From NCBI GenBank assembly GCA_031283835.1, contig JAITBA010000215.1:1-9551 (forward strand): a stretch of 9,551 bases of DNA. Direction: 5' to 3'. A program made the position numbers and the translations under genes. The DNA is from Oscillospiraceae bacterium. GTDB taxonomy: Bacteria; Bacillota; Clostridia; Oscillospirales; Acutalibacteraceae. Positions 6,401 through 9,551 of this stretch are shown here, piece by piece; the stretch's first letter is position 1, and the number at the start of each line of letters is the position of its first letter. The notes under the pieces were generated by a model. It did no database searches and was not told the origin of the DNA. It saw only the letters and a program-made list of their open reading frames with translations.

Positions 6401-9400
6401 GCTCAGGGCAGTACGACTACGGCCCGGTCAGAAGCGTTTGTGTACATGGATTTTTATTCGGTCAACAAAGGCAGCCTGCGCAGCAACCTGCAAAAAGCGC
6501 AGCAGGTTTTCCGCGGTGTGGATTATTATGACCAGAGCGAATATGACGCGTACCGCACGGATATTTTTAAGGCGGGCGGGGAGCTGGGCCGCGTGATGCT
6601 GCCGGGCGTTGGGAACAGCCTGACGGTCACCGATGCCAGCGACCCCTACGAAATCGCGCGCGCCGCGTGGCAGACCAAGATTGACGACTACGCCAAGTTG
6701 TTGGCCTTCAACAGCGACAAGGACAATGCGCCCCAGCACGCCAGCGCAAGCTATGGGCACGACCACCAACGCCATTGTGATTATGCTCCACAGAACGGAT
6801 TTGCAATTGAGTATTATAAGGGCGTTGACGGCAACCCCGTGGCGCACAAAGCCAGCAATGGTGTTACCGTGAGTCCGGTAGGCACGGGCGAGCCCTACAC
6901 CGCGTGGGATCATCTTTATAAGCCGGAGCTGATTAACGACGCGGCGGGCAATGCGTTGGAGTATCGCAACACAGGTTCGCTGTTCAAAAACCGCAGCTAT
7001 GCGACCTATTTGAAGAACGCCAACGGTGAGCCGTTCTATGCCGAAAATATTTTGGCGCAGGAAATCAACGAGGCGAACTTCAACAAGCGCTTCCCCAGTG
7101 CCACTTGGCCCGGGGGCACGGTGTATTATCAACCCGGCCCCAACAATTCCACCGGGCGCTACTTCACGCCCAGCGACGTTTATGTGGAAACGATTCCGCT
7201 GGACGACGGCACGCCCTTTGACGGTGCGACGAGCGCTCCCGCCACAGATGTGAAGGTGATACACCCGCTGGTTACGCCAAATTACACCTATGGCGGTACG
7301 GCCTATGACACGGTGCCGCTGCCCACAAACGACGCGGGCCAGTGGACGGCCTTCTGGGCGGCATACCCGCAGTACCGCGAGGACGGCAGCTATCGTGTGC
7401 ATAACGGAAAGATTCTGCCTTTGGCGACCTTTGCCCCTGACCATGTAACCGACCCGCAGTACACCAACGGTTCGCGCGTTTTGGCCGCGCCGGAGCAGGT
7501 CCCCGGGTTTTATTTCTACAGTTCCAACACGTATAAGCAAGCAGGTGTCAGCGTCGAAAATGTGGGCTTTGTCAAGCGTTGGGGGCTTGACACCAACCAG
7601 GCCTATGCGGCGCAGAACAACATGACCTTCGGCGTGGCGGGCATCAACGCCGGGCGCATCGCTTCTTCCTATGGCAAGGTGGACGATGGCACGTTGCTCA
7701 ATGGCCTGCATGGGTTCCCGGTGGTGGGTTCGGGTTCGCTCGCCGCGGGGACAGAGGACCGCAAAGTGGCTTCGCCGATTCAAATTGCCATTGCGCCCAA
7801 AGGCACGGCGCCGGGCAGTGGCGCAGGCTTGGGTACTGAGAGCACGCCCGGCCAGCAGCGTAACAAATTCGCCGAAGCGGTGCAGCCCGCCGAAACCGCC
7901 CTGAAATATCCCCTGGCAGTGGGGCGTGTGCGCTACGACTTCTTCTACTTCCGCGAAAAACGCTATTACCGTTACACGATGGAGCCGCAACCGGGAAAGC
8001 AGACGGTCAGCGAGCTCTATGACGAAAACGGCAGCCCGGCCCAATGGGGCGTGTATGATGAGGCAAAAGGAGAATATGAAAATAGCGGGCAGATTTCGAT
8101 TGGCGACTTCACGCCCGGTGATTCGAATATGCCCGAGGGCACGCCGCCTTGGCAGACCGATCAGAAAGACCAATATTTTGCCACAAAACAGTATTATGCC
8201 GTGACGGTGGATATGCCCTACCCCAACGAGAAAACCCCGGTAGGCTATAAATTCATGGGTTGGCGCTTCAGCGGCGACGGGAATATCTACAACGGTATTG
8301 CCGAAAATGCGGCGGGCGCCGAGCGCGCAGGCGTCGACCGCTACCAAGATAAGCTGCTCTGGGACTTTGACGACCCGGGGAAGGGCACGTATTACTTCAC
8401 GCCTGTGCTGGTGCCAAAAGAAACAAGCATCATTATCGATGGCGGCGTGACGCTGACCTATGAGGATAACGAAGACCCGGAAAATAAGCACGTAGATGGT
8501 GACGACGGCACGATCGACGTGCATTTGGGGCACTTTGCTATTGAAGTGCCGCGCAGCAGCAGCGAAGAGGACAAAGACGACCTTAGCGGCGGCCTGAAAT
8601 ATGAGACGAAGCCTGCAGGACTCACTACAAAGCCAGAGTATAACGCTTGGGACGCAACCGTTGCGAATGCGCACCATATCGAAACGATCACAACAAAATA
8701 TGCCGGCTTGCCGCCCAGCATTTTGAAGCTGACGGCCAAAAATCCGACTGGGTATTTCTTTGTTGGTTGGGACATTGAAAGCGAATATGGTGCGGGCGCG
8801 CTTGTGCGGGAATACAAGGGGGATGCAGACAAGACGGACGTGGGCACAGCGGCGGATTATGCGCTGTATAACCCCAACAACGATTGGCCCGACGCCATCA
8901 ACCCGGGGCCCTACAACGTGATTTTGGGCGAAGAGCCTTCCACTATGACGGCCAAGTGGGCCCCAAAACGCTACCCTGTGCGCTACCATGCAACGAACTA
9001 CGACAAAGCGAACCTGGGTAACCTAGAGGAGAGTGCGTTCACAACGGGTGCGCGCAAGTGGGATTATGCGCTATATGACAACGCCTATTATCCGCTGACA
9101 GAGGAGGAAGTGACGCAGCTGCAACCTGGCTTTGTGCCGGAAGGCATGCTGTTTAAGGGTTGGGCGGCCAAACTGCCGAGCGAAGACGGATTGACCTTCA
9201 ACCCGCAGGGCACCACCAGCGGCATTCCTTACACAAACGTATACCCAAAGGCCAATAATGACTCTTTGCTTTGGAACGTGCAAAACAACCCTGCTCTGGA
9301 TTTTGAACCAGACGATGGCTTTTTGGAGCTTTACCCTGTGTTTGAGCAGATGCGCATTGACGTGGTGTATGAGCCGGACCTAGCCCACGAGAATACGGAC

Positions 9401-9551
9401 ACGGTGCGTTTCAAGTTTATTAAGGACACACTGACGGGCAATTATATTGAAGTGCCCAAACTGCCTTATGAAGAGAACGGCATACGCGACGGGCAGAGCT
9501 ATCTTGCGCTGGGCCAGCTGTGGTACTATGAACCTTACAAGGTCTATGGCC
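3440..9551 (+). CDS. Giant secreted cell-surface repeat protein, FIVAR-like and InlB-type repeats (partial, runs off right edge)
   Basis: The frame is open from the ATG at 3440 to the end of the window: 2037 codons with no stop. Residues 1-38 form a signal peptide: basic start, hydrophobic LALLLVTAMLVSVFAV (19-34), probable cleavage after NSFA (A38). GGAG at 3431-3434 precedes the ATG by 5 nt; Met8 at 3461 is an alternative start. The mature part shows two divergent copies of a large module (about 40-525 and 530-1090), each beginning with PE-VYL-PG and ending in a helical FIVAR-like segment. Next comes an unassigned region rich in Tyr, Asn and Pro (about 1115-1570), then at least three InlB-type repeats with GW cores at W1608, W1777 and W1908. 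Cys is very rare (C164, C196, C682, C1113), typical of Gram-positive surface proteins. The role is probably adhesion or extracellular binding; no catalytic motif is recognised. The C-terminal anchor lies beyond the window. Confidence 0.9.
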   Translation, partial: MENRKNEMNWWQGSLRKGLALLLVTAMLVSVFAVNSFAWIRAELEVNVDTTDVTFIVPELVYLKPGAQAFQFISDQKTDGSPNANSRSQGTGLVYFAAQREGTDAADVKISARRLDSNGKAVNDVTLQFDGDGLPSGGDSPVNRTLLAEGSTLTSTELKEGETCLIEWTVEYTLADGSGGEVKYTTYAYTTVYAPCLQETGMVGNHRWVGTFGANEWNNVYAMLAGVHRVGRRDDSVVSVVKNPLSALTPAFVDGYLGNANDKSTPSFGTDAAGGVVNWSNNNHGSSGRAEYPGETIGNDRGVVAQFGAITVDTSRHTNLNQVPNLGAGFNMMNAGKEYNEFLSFAVTEEAFSAKLNSIRSAGGNIAVSTTVSNLSAGTSSGKGEANLLPKAFGLYPLQADLKSLAQGNTYSTVMETAFNLHHKIVSAWFITNDYDMDTTLKYTLNVNAVSKNALRLLAQSATAMAINDDATAYEAKNSQWEADYNTFKEALRTAYYALGDPTVSQGQIDAAKTALAVAKASIVSYFESESLRLSIDGRAAAPEAVYLAPGKNTIFNVVTWDTDPTTNSQKDPTKMPADKRLPTAGNPGDARLQFSLPNDVGDVASTMKIKYTTVDRNGNPDALLVNNVKLYGNVTDFNNNMNATAVAHDTPTGYPTVGSTDTNEVWLRFEGETRDSATGECKEGGIQWTFSFEYLGVTYESYAVTWVHPSPTVQAGVAGVFGTRVRPTFLGMDNGEVRTREYYYSFITGIHYYTGGNAQSKFNSNSATTRSNRAPLSVNANLVQNYGRDRTSNDTTKWALGDYVPQGSNSLTDNTYFSVTPNGGVYRDTTLREHNWGKMAAPTYRIYNYNKFNDQKNQNNFPHAIIAYDSSRFGGQGWETGSPNPSRAPIPFLSVGTMAFYTEGLDKDLNHYTKNVFAANEANGGWGDGFVFVYEDTGVLQSGRRVDVSAAGLKMPSNNAKNILPSVAQKTKNFIGFEEEAFARGNAQGSTTTARSEAFVYMDFYSVNKGSLRSNLQKAQQVFRGVDYYDQSEYDAYRTDIFKAGGELGRVMLPGVGNSLTVTDASDPYEIARAAWQTKIDDYAKLLAFNSDKDNAPQHASASYGHDHQRHCDYAPQNGFAIEYYKGVDGNPVAHKASNGVTVSPVGTGEPYTAWDHLYKPELINDAAGNALEYRNTGSLFKNRSYATYLKNANGEPFYAENILAQEINEANFNKRFPSATWPGGTVYYQPGPNNSTGRYFTPSDVYVETIPLDDGTPFDGATSAPATDVKVIHPLVTPNYTYGGTAYDTVPLPTNDAGQWTAFWAAYPQYREDGSYRVHNGKILPLATFAPDHVTDPQYTNGSRVLAAPEQVPGFYFYSSNTYKQAGVSVENVGFVKRWGLDTNQAYAAQNNMTFGVAGINAGRIASSYGKVDDGTLLNGLHGFPVVGSGSLAAGTEDRKVASPIQIAIAPKGTAPGSGAGLGTESTPGQQRNKFAEAVQPAETALKYPLAVGRVRYDFFYFREKRYYRYTMEPQPGKQTVSELYDENGSPAQWGVYDEAKGEYENSGQISIGDFTPGDSNMPEGTPPWQTDQKDQYFATKQYYAVTVDMPYPNEKTPVGYKFMGWRFSGDGNIYNGIAENAAGAERAGVDRYQDKLLWDFDDPGKGTYYFTPVLVPKETSIIIDGGVTLTYEDNEDPENKHVDGDDGTIDVHLGHFAIEVPRSSSEEDKDDLSGGLKYETKPAGLTTKPEYNAWDATVANAHHIETITTKYAGLPPSILKLTAKNPTGYFFVGWDIESEYGAGALVREYKGDADKTDVGTAADYALYNPNNDWPDAINPGPYNVILGEEPSTMTAKWAPKRYPVRYHATNYDKANLGNLEESAFTTGARKWDYALYDNAYYPLTEEEVTQLQPGFVPEGMLFKGWAAKLPSEDGLTFNPQGTTSGIPYTNVYPKANNDSLLWNVQNNPALDFEPDDGFLELYPVFEQMRIDVVYEPDLAHENTDTVRFKFIKDTLTGNYIEVPKLPYEENGIRDGQSYLALGQLWYYEPYKVYG
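3557..6709 (+). repeat. Two divergent tandem modules within the giant protein
   Basis: Module A (about residues 40-525) and module B (about 530-1090) share landmarks in the same order. These are VPELVYLKPG (57-66) with APEAVYLAPG (542-551); IEWTVEY (166-172) with IQWTFSFEY (687-695); AITVDTSR (309-316) with AIIAYDSSR (865-873); and VSKNALR (450-456) with VNKGSLR (1008-1014). Each copy then ends in a helix-rich segment (about 475-525 and 1015-1090). The first of these, with ADYNTFKEAL and SQGQIDAAKTAL, fits the FIVAR pattern; the second is weaker. The copies are diverged and no DNA-level repeat remains, so the duplication is old. Confidence 0.65.
8192..9343 (+). repeat. Three long InlB-type (Listeria-Bacteroides) repeats
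   Basis: The segments carry the family core of an aromatic residue, two residues, then GW: GYKFMGW (1602-1608), GYFFVGW (1771-1777) and GMLFKGW (1902-1908). They close with strands such as TMTAKW (1835-1840) and LELYPVF (1962-1968), and the next begins with YPVRYHA (1845-1851). A fourth may begin at RIDVVYEP (about 1972-1979) near the window edge. Classical units are about 70 residues; here the cores are 169 and 131 residues apart because of long loops. Such repeats form small beta-grasp-like folds in extracellular adhesins. Confidence 0.65.

Noticed and set aside
6428..8989. Open minus-strand frame of 853 codons
   Set aside because: It lies wholly antisense to the giant gene. Its translation is rich in His, Arg, Val and Ile with no recognisable domain, and no ribosome binding site precedes its ATG at 8989. 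Long antisense frames are common opposite G+C-rich genes, and the plus frame has a signal peptide and family repeats.

Overview
The window looks like chromosomal DNA from a G+C-rich low-branching Gram-positive bacterium, most likely an uncultured, gut-type member of the Clostridia. The clues are strong AGGAG-type ribosome binding sites, textbook sigma-A promoters, a tRNA with encoded CCA, an OmpR/PhoB-type two-component pair, a hexuronate-degradation gene, and a giant secreted protein with FIVAR-like and Listeria-Bacteroides (InlB-type) repeats. No taxonomic marker gene is present, so this placement is inference.

Left part, minus strand: the first 141 codons of mannonate dehydratase (uxuA) run off the left edge. 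About 100 bp upstream of it, also on the minus strand, is a complete tRNA with anticodon CAU, driven by a near-consensus promoter (TTGACA, 17 bp, TACAAT).

Middle part, plus strand: a divergent intergenic region carries A/T-rich direct repeats, a promoter with an extended -10 box, and a leader of about 215 nt that can form two mutually exclusive hairpins. It leads into a response regulator (1038-3162 operon, first gene) and an 8-nt-overlapping sensor histidine kinase. The operon ends in an intrinsic terminator placed directly on the kinase stop codon.

Right part, plus strand: after an A/T-rich promoter region, one open reading frame runs from 3440 to the right edge without a stop (2037 codons and still open). 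It encodes a signal peptide followed by two divergent copies of a large module (about 485-560 residues each, each ending in a helical FIVAR-like segment), then an unassigned aromatic-rich region, then at least three long InlB-type repeats with the F/Y-x-x-G-W signature. It is probably an extracellular adhesin or cell-wall-associated protein; its anchor would lie beyond the window.

The kinase-regulator pair and the giant surface protein are adjacent and co-directional but separated by a terminator. Control of the surface protein by the pair is a reasonable hypothesis but is not shown by the sequence. No phage, transposon, CRISPR or defence gene is visible. The most unusual item is the giant protein with its large-scale internal duplication.
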